This document shows, one piece after another, positions 24,201 through 32,467 of a stretch of DNA of 64,000 nucleotides; the first letter of the stretch is position 1, and every line of letters starts with the position of its first letter. Below the pieces are notes generated by a model. The model was not told where the DNA came from. It was given only the letters and a program-made list of their open reading frames with translations, and made no database searches. The position numbers and the translations under genes are program-made. The DNA is from a virus: the IMG/VR virus record IMGVR_UViG_3300031951_000034, positions 1-64,000 of that record; one strand, given 5' to 3'.

Positions 24201-26630
24201 AAAGAAGCTGAAAAATTAGTCAAGCAATTAGATGAAACTGGAACAGTCACAAGAAGAAATGATGAATCATTAGTTAAAACGATTGATGACGTTTCAGAGG
24301 TTGTTAATTCTATTGGGACAGAACAAGAAAAGAAAGAATTCGCCAAACAATCAAGTAGCGTAAAGAAAAAACTAGGAATACAAGAAAGCAACTCAACAAT
24401 TAGTTCTGAAAAAGAAATAGACATAAGTGATCCAACTAAGCTAGTTAGGGGAATAGTTGAAAGAGCAGATAAAGAAGGCAGAATAGGAAATAAAGAAAGA
24501 GAAGAAATATCCTCTTATACTGAGGCCGTTGACGCTTTGACAAAAGCCAAGAAACAAGAAGAAACTAAAACGAAGACAGATACAGACAAAAAATCAAGCA
24601 ATGTATCTGTGACAGGCGAAGAAAAACTTAGAGCGACATTAGATCAATTCTCAAAAATAGCTTTAAAGCTTGGCACTGAAAACGAAGTGAGACAGCTTAG
24701 ACAGCAATCAGACACTATAGTACGAGAAAATAATGACAAGGTAGAGCAGGCAAGAAATACCGAAAAAAATATAATAGAGAAATTCGGTTCAGAGAAAGAC
24801 ATAAAAGAAGCTAAAAAAATAACCGAAAATATACCAAGCTCTGGGCTACAATCTCTATCCGAGACAAGAACTCCACAGAATGCAAAAGAGCAAGACAAAC
24901 AGGTAGAAGATATAAGCGAGCTTAATAGCATGGTTAGGGAAGCTCAAAACGTTTTCGGTTCAGATACTGGTCTAGGTGAACTAATGGATAGGGTAGGAGA
25001 TCTTGTCGAGGGGGCATCAGGAATGTCTACAGGAAAGGTAAGAGACTTACTGCAAAAAATACAAGCTACCGCTGTTGTTGTTGATATGAGTAACGAAGCA
25101 ATTGCTAGGTATTTCGAAGTGACAAATGAGATGTACAAAGGAATGGGTGTGAAGGGGGGCAATCACACAAATATGGCTCAAAACGCATTAATCGCTGCAA
25201 AAGGCGTTACAGATGCAAGAAAGAAAGAAGCTCAGGCCAAGGGTGAAATGTATACAGGTGAATCTACCGAAGAAATGGCCGTTAAAATAGCTGAATACCA
25301 AGGAAGAGTGGCTAGATCATCAGAAAACCAGGATTTAGCTGCTGCACTTGCTACTCTTGGGACAGAGGGGGAAGAAGGTAGAGTAGGCCAAGAAATGAAG
25401 CAAGCAATGGACGCAGGAGACTTCAAAAAAGCCAGAGAAATAAAAGAACAAGCTATTTCATCCGGTAGAATATCCAAAAATACTGAATTGATGATGTCTA
25501 TAAGGTCAGCTGAATATGAAAAAAATGGTGGTGTATCAGAAAATGACTATAAACTTATACAGTCAAAATATGGAATGGATGGCGACTATTTCAAGAACTT
25601 GACGGGGGAAAATTATGAATTTGTCCGTAAACAAGTATACGGGAACATAGCCGACACGATACTTGGATCAAGAAATGATTCAATTTACGCCAGTACGATA
25701 GAGGAAACTGGGGTCGGGAAAGAGGGCACCGCAAAATTAAGGGAAGCTATATCAGATGGCAAAATAACACAGGAAGACATTACAGATGATAAAAAGTTAA
25801 AACAAAAAATATCTGAAATATTGCCAACAGCAAACCAAGAACAAATTCAACAAATTGCAGGGACAATTGGTACCGCATCTAACCAGGGTAATGTTGTAGA
25901 TCAATTTAAGGTAGCTGGAAGTGAAGAGGCAATGAAAGAGATAGCAAATATAAACAGGGAAAGAGCGGAAGTGGACGCGGAAGTTAAGCATGTAAATGAG
26001 ACAAGAGGTCCCTTACTCAGGGATTTTAATATAGGAGAAAAGGCAATGGGTGTGATGTCTAAGGTCTATAAGGACTTAAAAAAAGAGGGCAATGAGGACG
26101 GGCAAATTAGTTTCGAAAGCGTTGTGAGGTCGGCTAAGGGCCAACTTGGCGATTACGACAAAATGACAGCCAAAGAAAAGGAAATAGGAGAAGCTCAATT
26201 AGATTTAGTAACAGGAAAGGGTGGAAAACTTGTCGAGATGCACTCCACGGCAAAACAAGAAGCACATGAAGAAGCAGTAAAGGAAGTAGCTAAAATAGAA
26301 AAAAGCGGTACAAAATTAAGTGAAGAAACGAAAAAGAAATACACTGAAGAATACGAAAATAAAATATTCGAAGAAAAGAAAAGTAAAATAGCCGAAGAAC
26401 TTGAAAACGGAAAAGTAAAATTACAAGGAGAGGAAGCGGAAAAAGAAAAGAAAAATGATTTCGACCCCAAAAATGCATTAGATAGAATATTAACAGCATT
26501 AGAGGGAATAGCTGGTAAGCTTGGGGTTGAGACGAATAAAGCTTCTTCAAAGAGTTCTACTGGTGGGGCGGAAAGCAAAACAGAAAACAATGGATCATGG
26601 TGGAACCCATTTGATCCAAGACCAAAATAA
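21207..26630 (+). CDS. Tape measure protein candidate with modular repeats
   Basis: An 1807-residue protein starting at GTG, no Shine-Dalgarno site. Domains: a Gly/Pro-rich N-terminus (1-85); residues 86-217 homologous to the free 10973 protein; a long charged, largely coiled-coil region (about 250-1270); and a more globular, Gly/Ala-containing C-terminal part (about 1290-1650) before a final Lys/Glu helix. The coiled-coil holds five copies of a module beginning [VI]DITxPxKLVRDVxxRAD, at about residues 284, 435, 864, 968 and 1070. Each is followed by a IxxKxGTxxE helix. About six copies of a 45-residue FxxIIxxLxxxEKKxxFxxxVQ unit lie at 556-842. Size and position after the chaperones indicate the tail length ruler. 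Confidence 0.75.
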   Translation: MNPYSILDNQRVPGFGGGVNPEIPPGVNLPYGYPSFSAIDRARNAANSGFAPASSIATGNPMFDTMINLMMSSFNGGRPMLGTFKRPTVSDYQQTSMQERYRVFDLAKPSLLAANPMLAELGDIGQNRLFQEFMDQYTPGGSMTDAFGVVMGNFTENMAGPGIRNAEANAIHAANIVRNVSNGMSDKDGQWDYFKSHGFNRAETFQNMAAFNKKFGGYVGEITDRSQQAKDNNLSKLAGEVLKRPSLPYGPTPQRVQEIDQARKDHARAQNILSNQTLDIPTPKVNVTEPVKLARDVIERADREGKLTVEDKEEISKYSEALNAINTLNQQNTENVKNTENQENITNTENVTNTTNTTNATNKTDKVEEIIKKIDERVGVNTPEMPETPVEIDDTPKLDTTINQVQKIIEKHGTKQEIETFNNQKETILKQSKRSVDITEPSKLVRDVLSRADQEGRITEQDANKIQEESPKIINAISKVPGTQPRVSTESRNKATSTLDQLSNIVEKFGTDDEKTKFKQELQKISKTDKILVNDSIAEKEKIQKNESDRLSEINSNFSSEIEQLSTEEKKQDFRQKVQELTGSNLKAIDKKIDSDFSGIIDEIEQPEKKEEFRQKLRKVAFSDKGKLKEEKSSTETPRIENEFSDIIGKIQEPEKKKQFIESVKKISESKTNEMDSNINKTISETPQILETPKEEQQQIKDRFKKFAESSASEKSSNSEDIYNQSKYHEKEFADIINNLPEEQKQQFSQKIQGLTEFGSNNIQEQERKIKESFPEIIEKLDTQEKKQNFVSRVQDIQNYEQNKTSQQKYSDTGGLDLIGELDSPKEKQEFSQKMQEIDRQSPAQKSEGFSSKLNPFREKEVKQIDITAPTALAKNAVDRARKNNIISERDEKDLSYYSDANEAINTLSSMEESQKEKDRNSRVNVAPGQDLDSHLSEYEVAIKKYGTPEEQKTFEEQKNKIIESTTVDLTDTAKLVKQVMQRKSELPKDDKAKQEKAKEAEKLVKQLDETGTVTRRNDESLVKTIDDVSEVVNSIGTEQEKKEFAKQSSSVKKKLGIQESNSTISSEKEIDISDPTKLVRGIVERADKEGRIGNKEREEISSYTEAVDALTKAKKQEETKTKTDTDKKSSNVSVTGEEKLRATLDQFSKIALKLGTENEVRQLRQQSDTIVRENNDKVEQARNTEKNIIEKFGSEKDIKEAKKITENIPSSGLQSLSETRTPQNAKEQDKQVEDISELNSMVREAQNVFGSDTGLGELMDRVGDLVEGASGMSTGKVRDLLQKIQATAVVVDMSNEAIARYFEVTNEMYKGMGVKGGNHTNMAQNALIAAKGVTDARKKEAQAKGEMYTGESTEEMAVKIAEYQGRVARSSENQDLAAALATLGTEGEEGRVGQEMKQAMDAGDFKKAREIKEQAISSGRISKNTELMMSIRSAEYEKNGGVSENDYKLIQSKYGMDGDYFKNLTGENYEFVRKQVYGNIADTILGSRNDSIYASTIEETGVGKEGTAKLREAISDGKITQEDITDDKKLKQKISEILPTANQEQIQQIAGTIGTASNQGNVVDQFKVAGSEEAMKEIANINRERAEVDAEVKHVNETRGPLLRDFNIGEKAMGVMSKVYKDLKKEGNEDGQISFESVVRSAKGQLGDYDKMTAKEKEIGEAQLDLVTGKGGKLVEMHSTAKQEAHEEAVKEVAKIEKSGTKLSEETKKKYTEEYENKIFEEKKSKIAEELENGKVKLQGEEAEKEKKNDFDPKNALDRILTALEGIAGKLGVETNKASSKSSTGGAESKTENNGSWWNPFDPRPK

Positions 26631-26644
26631 TAAAATCATAAAAT

Positions 26645-27097
26645 ATGGGCGATATATTAGTTGCGCAAAGAGGACATATAATAAAAAGCAAAGACAAAAG
26701 GATTGTGATTGCTAGTCTTAACCCATCTATATCTGGAGAGGGTGAGATTCTTGTTGTATCTAACGTATCAATAGCCAGAAACCAGGTTACACAGTACGTA
26801 AAAACTCTTGACGACAAAACTTTCGGATATGCCTGGGGCGAAGGAGTTGGAGCAATACGTGTTAGTGGCTACATATTTTTGATGGAGTGTGCATCTCCTA
26901 AGGGAGATGGGGTAGCTAACGTAGATCAGTATTATGACAAAAATAATGTGTATACAAAGGGTGGTCCATGTACTTTGTCTATTGGTGGAGCATCATGGAT
27001 TGGGTATCTAGAAAGAGAGACACTAGATTTGCAGATGACTCAATTTAATTTTGGTCAATTTAGTTTAGATTTCTCAATAATTAAAACAACCTCCTAA
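26645..27097 (+). CDS. Baseplate/tube-initiator-type protein, unknown
   Basis: A 150-residue beta-rich protein between the tape measure and hub. Strand-like segments (IASLNPSISGEGEILVVSNVS, split as IASLNPSISG and EGEILVVSNVS; GAIRVSGYIFLMEC; CTLSIGGASWIGYLERETLDL) are compatible with a tube-like fold, so a tube-initiator or hub-ring role is plausible. No specific family is recognised. The ATG follows an A-rich leader without a Shine-Dalgarno sequence. Confidence 0.6.
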   Translation: MGDILVAQRGHIIKSKDKRIVIASLNPSISGEGEILVVSNVSIARNQVTQYVKTLDDKTFGYAWGEGVGAIRVSGYIFLMECASPKGDGVANVDQYYDKNNVYTKGGPCTLSIGGASWIGYLERETLDLQMTQFNFGQFSLDFSIIKTTS

Positions 27098-27098
27098 A

Positions 27099-27860
27099 AT
27101 GGTAGAAGAAATTAGAACATACTTACTAAACGATAATAGTTTTTCTGATATAACTTATATCGATAAAAATTATTCTCCCGTTAAGCTTAGCAAACTGTTT
27201 TCAGAGTTTAGAAATTGCTTGCTTATCGGCAATAACCAGACTGAGCCGGAAATTCAAGTCTGGAGAGCTGACACGATAATTGATGCTATATATAGAGACA
27301 GAGATCTCTCAAAAATAGCTTTCAAGAATTTTGACAACAGACGAATACCATCAAAAAACTTAAACGAAACAAATTTTTTACCTACAATTAAGCAAAGCTT
27401 TTACGACGATAGAGTATTGATAAAATTGGACTCAGAAACTTCACCTCAAGACGGAATTTATAATAAGACAGTATCGCTTAAAAAAATATCTAACAATATA
27501 TTGAAGGTATCATTTAAGTCTAAATATAGTAACTTAAATACAGACAAACAATTAGTATTTACATTTAAGGGTAATATATCTAATTTTTCATATATACCGG
27601 AAACAAGAATAAGAATTGGTTTATCAAATTGTTCACAAATACCATTTGATTTACTACAGATAAAAATAAAATATCCTTATTTTTTTAACTTAAACAACTT
27701 AATTGACAATATTAATCAGATTGGTGGAGTAGAAGAGCTAATATGGATAAACAAAAAAGCGTATGAAGAAGTATTTAATATATATTCAAGAACAGATAGA
27801 CCATACAAAAAAATGTTGTGTTTACTGCTTGCTTACGCTATCTCATTAAAATGGCAATAA
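27099..27860 (+). CDS. Unknown baseplate-region protein
   Basis: A 253-residue mixed alpha/beta protein, one base after the previous stop. No motif is recognised. Its last ten bases overlap the start of the hub gene (ATG 27851), so the two are translationally coupled. Probably a hub-associated protein by position. Confidence 0.62.
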   Translation: MVEEIRTYLLNDNSFSDITYIDKNYSPVKLSKLFSEFRNCLLIGNNQTEPEIQVWRADTIIDAIYRDRDLSKIAFKNFDNRRIPSKNLNETNFLPTIKQSFYDDRVLIKLDSETSPQDGIYNKTVSLKKISNNILKVSFKSKYSNLNTDKQLVFTFKGNISNFSYIPETRIRIGLSNCSQIPFDLLQIKIKYPYFFNLNNLIDNINQIGGVEELIWINKKAYEEVFNIYSRTDRPYKKMLCLLLAYAISLKWQ

Positions 27861-29191
27861 AATACTGCGCTTTTCTAGACAACATAGTAAAACCTGAAGT
27901 AACTCTAAATGGAGACAGAGTGGTTCAGGCTCGTGTTGTAAATCAAGTGGGCGAAATACCCACTGCAACTGTATTGATAAAACCAGAAGATGCGATTAAA
28001 TATACATCTCCAGACCAAGAACTTCAATTAAAAATATCAAACACACCAGGGGCTGGCCTTTTATTCAAGGGGTATTTAAGTGGAGTAAATTTCTCTAATA
28101 TGAGCGGTAATATTAGTGCTGGCGTCGACATAATACATAAAGCAAGAGATCTACAGGAAACTTCAAGCGTCGTTCCTGGTGTATCCAAATCGGGGAACGC
28201 CGAGATGGAAACAATTTTATACAGAGACAAGAAAAAGATAATGGAGGGGCAAAGTGGTGCATATCAAAAATTCGATATAAATAAGCCATTTCCAGAAGCT
28301 ATATGCACAGGGATAATAGATTGGCTAAATTCAGTTAAAACCACTCAAATACCCAAAAGTAGAGCTGGAGAGAAAGATAAAGCTATATCAATGCTTTCAT
28401 GGATAGCAAGTAATTCAACTGATATGGGAAAATTTTTTGCTCCTGATCTGATTGATAGGGTTTGCAAATTTTGCTCAAATATTCTTGAAAGATCACATAT
28501 ATCTAGTGATATATGGGATGTATTATCCATTATAATAGGGTCATTTGACGCAACACTTGTTTGTATGCCTGACGGAAGAATAATAATGACACCTAATTTT
28601 TGTGGAGTCTCAGCTTCTGGAAATGATGTCCAATCTGAAATAATACAAAAAATGGACAGAAGTTGTCAAATAAAGAGATCCCCAAAGGAATGCGTTATAA
28701 TGTCAAACGTTTGTTTGTATTCCGTAAAAAATGAACCGACTAGATGTGCTGTAGCACAATCAGTGGACGAAAATCCTGGATCTAGGGGGTCATTATTAGT
28801 TTCTGCTCCAGGCTGGTGTTCTGATATAGACAGTAAAAAGGGAGCTGATTTAGCTCAAAGAGGTATGGACAGTCTATCTAAAGCTATTTTATATAGAGAA
28901 GCACATAAAACCAGAACATTCAATATAGTAACACCAATTTGCAGGTCAGCCGTCCCAGGCACATGCGCTACGTTTATTCCTGCTTCAGGTGTTAAAAATT
29001 TCAATGGACAACCAATAGATATATTTGAGGAAAAATTTGATGGATATTGTTATAAGGTTGAACACATATTGGATGTAGAATCATGGACAACTATTTTTCA
29101 TTTTCAGGCATGTGTAGAAGAATCATCTGGTATTAAAAAGTTAAGTAATCATCCTTTGTTTCCAGACGCTAAAATGATAAAATGGGATTAA
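27851..29191 (+). CDS. Baseplate hub protein (gp27/gpD-like)
   Basis: A 446-residue protein. ATG 27851 (MAIKYCAFLDN) is preferred over an in-frame GTG at 27818, which would lie inside the upstream gene. The first 110 residues show the paired beta-domain of hub proteins (VRVVNQVGEIPTATVLIKPED-like strands and LLFKGYLSGVNF). The middle contains helices and several cysteines (VCKFCSN), and the C-terminal third has ITPxFCGV and strand repeats. Hub trimers hold the spike and connect it to the tube. The assignment combines strand pattern with position before gp25- and gpJ-like genes. Confidence 0.62.
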   Translation: MAIKYCAFLDNIVKPEVTLNGDRVVQARVVNQVGEIPTATVLIKPEDAIKYTSPDQELQLKISNTPGAGLLFKGYLSGVNFSNMSGNISAGVDIIHKARDLQETSSVVPGVSKSGNAEMETILYRDKKKIMEGQSGAYQKFDINKPFPEAICTGIIDWLNSVKTTQIPKSRAGEKDKAISMLSWIASNSTDMGKFFAPDLIDRVCKFCSNILERSHISSDIWDVLSIIIGSFDATLVCMPDGRIIMTPNFCGVSASGNDVQSEIIQKMDRSCQIKRSPKECVIMSNVCLYSVKNEPTRCAVAQSVDENPGSRGSLLVSAPGWCSDIDSKKGADLAQRGMDSLSKAILYREAHKTRTFNIVTPICRSAVPGTCATFIPASGVKNFNGQPIDIFEEKFDGYCYKVEHILDVESWTTIFHFQACVEESSGIKKLSNHPLFPDAKMIKWD

Positions 29192-29195
29192 TTTT

Positions 29196-29909
29196 ATGGA
29201 TCAAGACCCTGAAAAATATTGGCAAGAATGGAAAAAGAAGCCAACCCCGGAGAATCTTTTAAATACTGTAAAGGCTTTTGACGGATTAATAAATACAAGC
29301 ATCGGACAACAAAAATCAATAAATCCTACGTTATTAAGAAGTAGAGCAAAGATTTTAGTTTCACAAGCAGTAAAAACATACTCTCCATCTGAGGGGACAA
29401 GATTATCTACACATGTATATAATTATCTCAGGCCATTGAACAGAGACGCTAAAAACATGACAGAAATATCCCCATTGTCTCGTCACTTTAGCGAGGAAAC
29501 AGGTAAATATATAAATTTTATAAATGAATTCTCTCAGGAAAACGGAAGAGAACCAGACGATTCGGAAATAATGGATAATCTTGGTATAAGTAAGGGTAAA
29601 TTAAATAAATTAAACCAATCAGTAAAATATGAGATTCCAGAGAGTCAATTAGTTGGTGGGGTAGAATTAGATGAAGACGAGGAGTCTAATAGATTAAATT
29701 TATGGACAGATTATGTCTACAACGATTTAGATAGTTTTGGCAAAAAAATATTAGACTACAAATTAGGTAGGAACGGTAATCCAGTGATGTCAAATGATGA
29801 CATTGCCATAAAACTTAAGATTTCCCCGTCAGAGGTTTCAATTAGGTCGGCAAAAATAGCTGAAAAGATATTGAATGGAGTAAACTCCAGAGAAAAAATA
29901 ATACAATGA
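29196..29909 (+). CDS. Sigma-70-family-like factor within the baseplate cluster
   Basis: A 237-residue protein with the layout of an alternative sigma factor. Residues about 45-80 (RAKILVSQAVKTYSPSEGTRLSTHVYNYL) correspond to region 2, with the typical G-T-x-L-x-T-[HY]-x-Y segment. About 95-145 resembles region 3 (FSQENGREPDDSEIMDNLGISKGKLNKL). About 175-225 is a helix-turn-helix like region 4 (MSNDDIAIKLKISPSEVSIRSAKI). It lies between hub and wedge genes and its stop overlaps the next start. It may direct late transcription, or the fold may have been reused structurally; neither can be decided from sequence. Confidence 0.68.
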   Translation: MDQDPEKYWQEWKKKPTPENLLNTVKAFDGLINTSIGQQKSINPTLLRSRAKILVSQAVKTYSPSEGTRLSTHVYNYLRPLNRDAKNMTEISPLSRHFSEETGKYINFINEFSQENGREPDDSEIMDNLGISKGKLNKLNQSVKYEIPESQLVGGVELDEDEESNRLNLWTDYVYNDLDSFGKKILDYKLGRNGNPVMSNDDIAIKLKISPSEVSIRSAKIAEKILNGVNSREKIIQ

Positions 29910-30304
29910 AGGCTTTAAACTCATACTCTAGTAAATTTTCTTCATGGGAGGATTCTAGGAAAACTGCGTGGGCGGGGGCAATGATGCCTAGATTTAAAAT
30001 AGAATCCTTCTGGGATAATATAGATGATTACTTTGAAAAGGTTGATAGAGATGACGTAATAGATAAACTAGTTTCCAAGAAAAAGGGGGAAGTAACAATC
30101 AAGGATTGGTCCCCATATAAGCTTGAGGGTTTCCATAGTTTACACCTAGAAAAGGCAATGAGATATAGGTATGCAAATTATGGCGAAGATGGTTTTGCAA
30201 ATATAAAAAACGCATACGCCACAGAGTCTACGCAGGCAGCTGATAGAAAGAAAATATCTTCAGAAATGCATTCGGCTATACATACATGGGAATATAAAGA
30301 GTAA
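29906..30304 (+). CDS. Small unknown protein coupled to the sigma-like gene
   Basis: A 132-residue charged protein rich in Trp, Tyr and Lys (SSWEDSRKTAWAGAMMPRFK; WSPYKLEGFHSLHLEKAMRY). It starts by ATGA overlap with the sigma-like gene. No family is recognised. Co-translation suggests a functional pair, for example a partner or a baseplate component. Confidence 0.6.
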   Translation: MKALNSYSSKFSSWEDSRKTAWAGAMMPRFKIESFWDNIDDYFEKVDRDDVIDKLVSKKKGEVTIKDWSPYKLEGFHSLHLEKAMRYRYANYGEDGFANIKNAYATESTQAADRKKISSEMHSAIHTWEYKE

Positions 30305-30315
30305 AATATTTGAAT

Positions 30316-30777
30316 ATGCCAACAACAACTAATTATAGTAACAGATTAATAGACTTGTCTTTATTTCCAGAAAAGACAAGTGAATCTCCAGTTAATCTTG
30401 GCATTAGGCCTATTCCATTAGTCATAACAGGAAAATTAAAGGCTTCGCAAAATTATATAAGAATTTTATTAAGTGACGTGGGGGAAAGAAAAGAAAACAA
30501 ATTATTTGGTTCAACTTTATATTCTAGCTTTAAGACAACTAATATAAGTTTTCCTGTTCAGATTTATCAAATATTCTCATCTCAAAATCTTTTGGTTTTA
30601 AAATGGATAAAAGAAAGATACAATGATCAAACCCCCCTAGATGAAAGAATAGAAAAAGTAGAACTAATTAATTATGGCGTACAACCAGGTGGACAGATAA
30701 TTTTAGATATAAAATTGTATACACAAGCAGGAGAAACAGCAGAAATTCACTTACCAGTTAAATGGCAAAAAACTTAA
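30316..30777 (+). CDS. Baseplate wedge protein (gp25-like)
   Basis: A 153-residue protein; ATG 30316 is chosen, an in-frame TTG at 30310 being less likely. The core fits the gp25/gpW family: IRILLSDVGERKENKLFGSTL aligns with the usual LLxTxPGERxxxPxFGxxL, and PLDERIEKVELINYGVQPGG with the wPRIxVxxVxV strand pair. It is followed directly by the gpJ-like gene, the universal gp25-gp6 order of contractile baseplates. It would hold the sheath-initiating wedge interface. Confidence 0.65.
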   Translation: MPTTTNYSNRLIDLSLFPEKTSESPVNLGIRPIPLVITGKLKASQNYIRILLSDVGERKENKLFGSTLYSSFKTTNISFPVQIYQIFSSQNLLVLKWIKERYNDQTPLDERIEKVELINYGVQPGGQIILDIKLYTQAGETAEIHLPVKWQKT

Positions 30778-30778
30778 T

Positions 30779-32464
30779 ATGGCTGATCCAATAGAAAATT
30801 TCAATTTAGTAGAAGGTATAAACTTAAATGACTCTTCTTTTTCTGAGGATGAGATACTATCTGCTCAAAGTATTTTAAGGCAATACATTTCAGATAATTA
30901 TCAAGATATAGATTTTTCTGAGCTATCATCTTTAAATGATTTGTTAATAAGACCTTTTGCTCAGATATTTTTGATTTTAAAAAAATTAATAGAAGAATTC
31001 TCTAAAACAAATACTATTTATAGTGCGTTATCGCTGCCTGAATCATCTAGTGATAAGATAGTTGATGCATTATTGTCTAATTTTAATATCAAAAGAAGGC
31101 AGGGATACATATCAACTGGTTTTGTAAAAATAAATCTTACTAACTTTTCTGAGTCCTTTTCGATAGATGAGTCAATTAAGTTTAAAACAAATAATGGTTT
31201 AATATTTTCATCTTCGGGAGCGTTTTCAGGGTCAGTATCTCCAACTGCCTCTAATCAACTTAAAATATATTCGGACTCTACAGGTACCCAAAAATTCGTA
31301 ATAGTTCCATTCGTTGCGGAAAAAGAAGGTTCGGAATATAATATAGAGCAGTATACAACTTTAAATATATTAAATTCAAGGACGGGCATAATATCTGCAA
31401 ACGCTTTTTCTAAGTTTTCTGGAGGGCAGAATAAAGAGTCCAATCAAGAAGTTATAGATAGAATCATTCCAGCTCTTTCTACTAGAAACCTTGCCTCTCC
31501 TCTTGCGATTGAACAAACACTCAGAGATAACTTTCCAGAAATACAGCAAATATCAATTCATGGAGTAAACAGTGAATTGATGTCAAGGAATTCACATAAT
31601 ATTTTTGGGATAAAATCTGGTAGTTTTTGTGATATTTATGTAAAAACATCTTCTTTCGTAGAAGAGTTTTTTGAACAAAATTTAGTGGCACAGAAAATAA
31701 CGCAATCTATAATTAACTTAGATAACTCACTTGCTCCATACCTTGGGAAATATTTACTAAAATTATCTAGAAATGAATTACCTGGTAATTATAGAATAAC
31801 TAGGGTTTTCTCTAAAGAGTTAGAACTCACTACATTAAGTAGCTTTAATATACTTAGCGTAAGAAGAAAATTTGATAAATACAGCGTATCTAATACCGTA
31901 GATAATTATATATTTAATACTCAGGAGTCAACTTATTCTAGTTATTCATACCAAGACATAATATTTGACGGAGTCGGTAACAATTCAGATACTATGTCTG
32001 TAACTGTTTTCGCGGAAATGATCCCCTCTATACAAAGAATACAACAATTTGTTAATCAGCCTGGAGCTCAGTCAGCTTTAATTGATACGCTTGTCAGAGC
32101 GTGTATACCATGTTTTATAAGTACATCAGAAATAACTGTAAGAACTAAGCTTAATTCGACTACACCAGAAAAAATACAGAACAATATAATAGACTATATA
32201 AACTCAGTAAACCCCAGAAAAGAAGAGATCAGAATAGATAAAATTATTTCATCTATAATGCAAGACAGTAATGTTTTATCCGTTAATACACCGATAATGA
32301 TAAATGCTGAAATACTTGCACCAGACATAAATTTCACTACGATAAAGTTGTACTCTGAGTCTACGTTGGTTATACCAAAAAACATTCAATTAGGGTACTC
32401 AAGGGACAATATAGGATTCTTTGCTCGTAAATCTGGAATTCCTGTAACATTAATAGAAATATAA
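30779..32464 (+). CDS. Baseplate wedge protein (gp6/gpJ-like)
   Basis: A 561-residue protein one base after the gp25-like gene. Residues 180-260 match the Baseplate_J pattern (FSGGQNKESNQEVIDRIIPA, RNLASPLAIEQTLRDNFPEI), where a Gly-Gly-x-D/N-x-E sequence precedes helical repeats. The N-terminal 70 residues are helical and acidic. gp6/gpJ proteins form the iris ring of the wedge and link neighbouring wedges. The length fits the family (T4 gp6 is about 660). Confidence 0.78.
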   Translation: MADPIENFNLVEGINLNDSSFSEDEILSAQSILRQYISDNYQDIDFSELSSLNDLLIRPFAQIFLILKKLIEEFSKTNTIYSALSLPESSSDKIVDALLSNFNIKRRQGYISTGFVKINLTNFSESFSIDESIKFKTNNGLIFSSSGAFSGSVSPTASNQLKIYSDSTGTQKFVIVPFVAEKEGSEYNIEQYTTLNILNSRTGIISANAFSKFSGGQNKESNQEVIDRIIPALSTRNLASPLAIEQTLRDNFPEIQQISIHGVNSELMSRNSHNIFGIKSGSFCDIYVKTSSFVEEFFEQNLVAQKITQSIINLDNSLAPYLGKYLLKLSRNELPGNYRITRVFSKELELTTLSSFNILSVRRKFDKYSVSNTVDNYIFNTQESTYSSYSYQDIIFDGVGNNSDTMSVTVFAEMIPSIQRIQQFVNQPGAQSALIDTLVRACIPCFISTSEITVRTKLNSTTPEKIQNNIIDYINSVNPRKEEIRIDKIISSIMQDSNVLSVNTPIMINAEILAPDINFTTIKLYSESTLVIPKNIQLGYSRDNIGFFARKSGIPVTLIEI

Positions 32465-32467
32465 AAC

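Noticed and set aside
27818-27850. Longer hub gene starting at GTG 27818
   Set aside because: The extra residues (FTACLRYLIK) come from overlap with the upstream gene and are not domain-like; ATG 27851 has the usual context for this phage.
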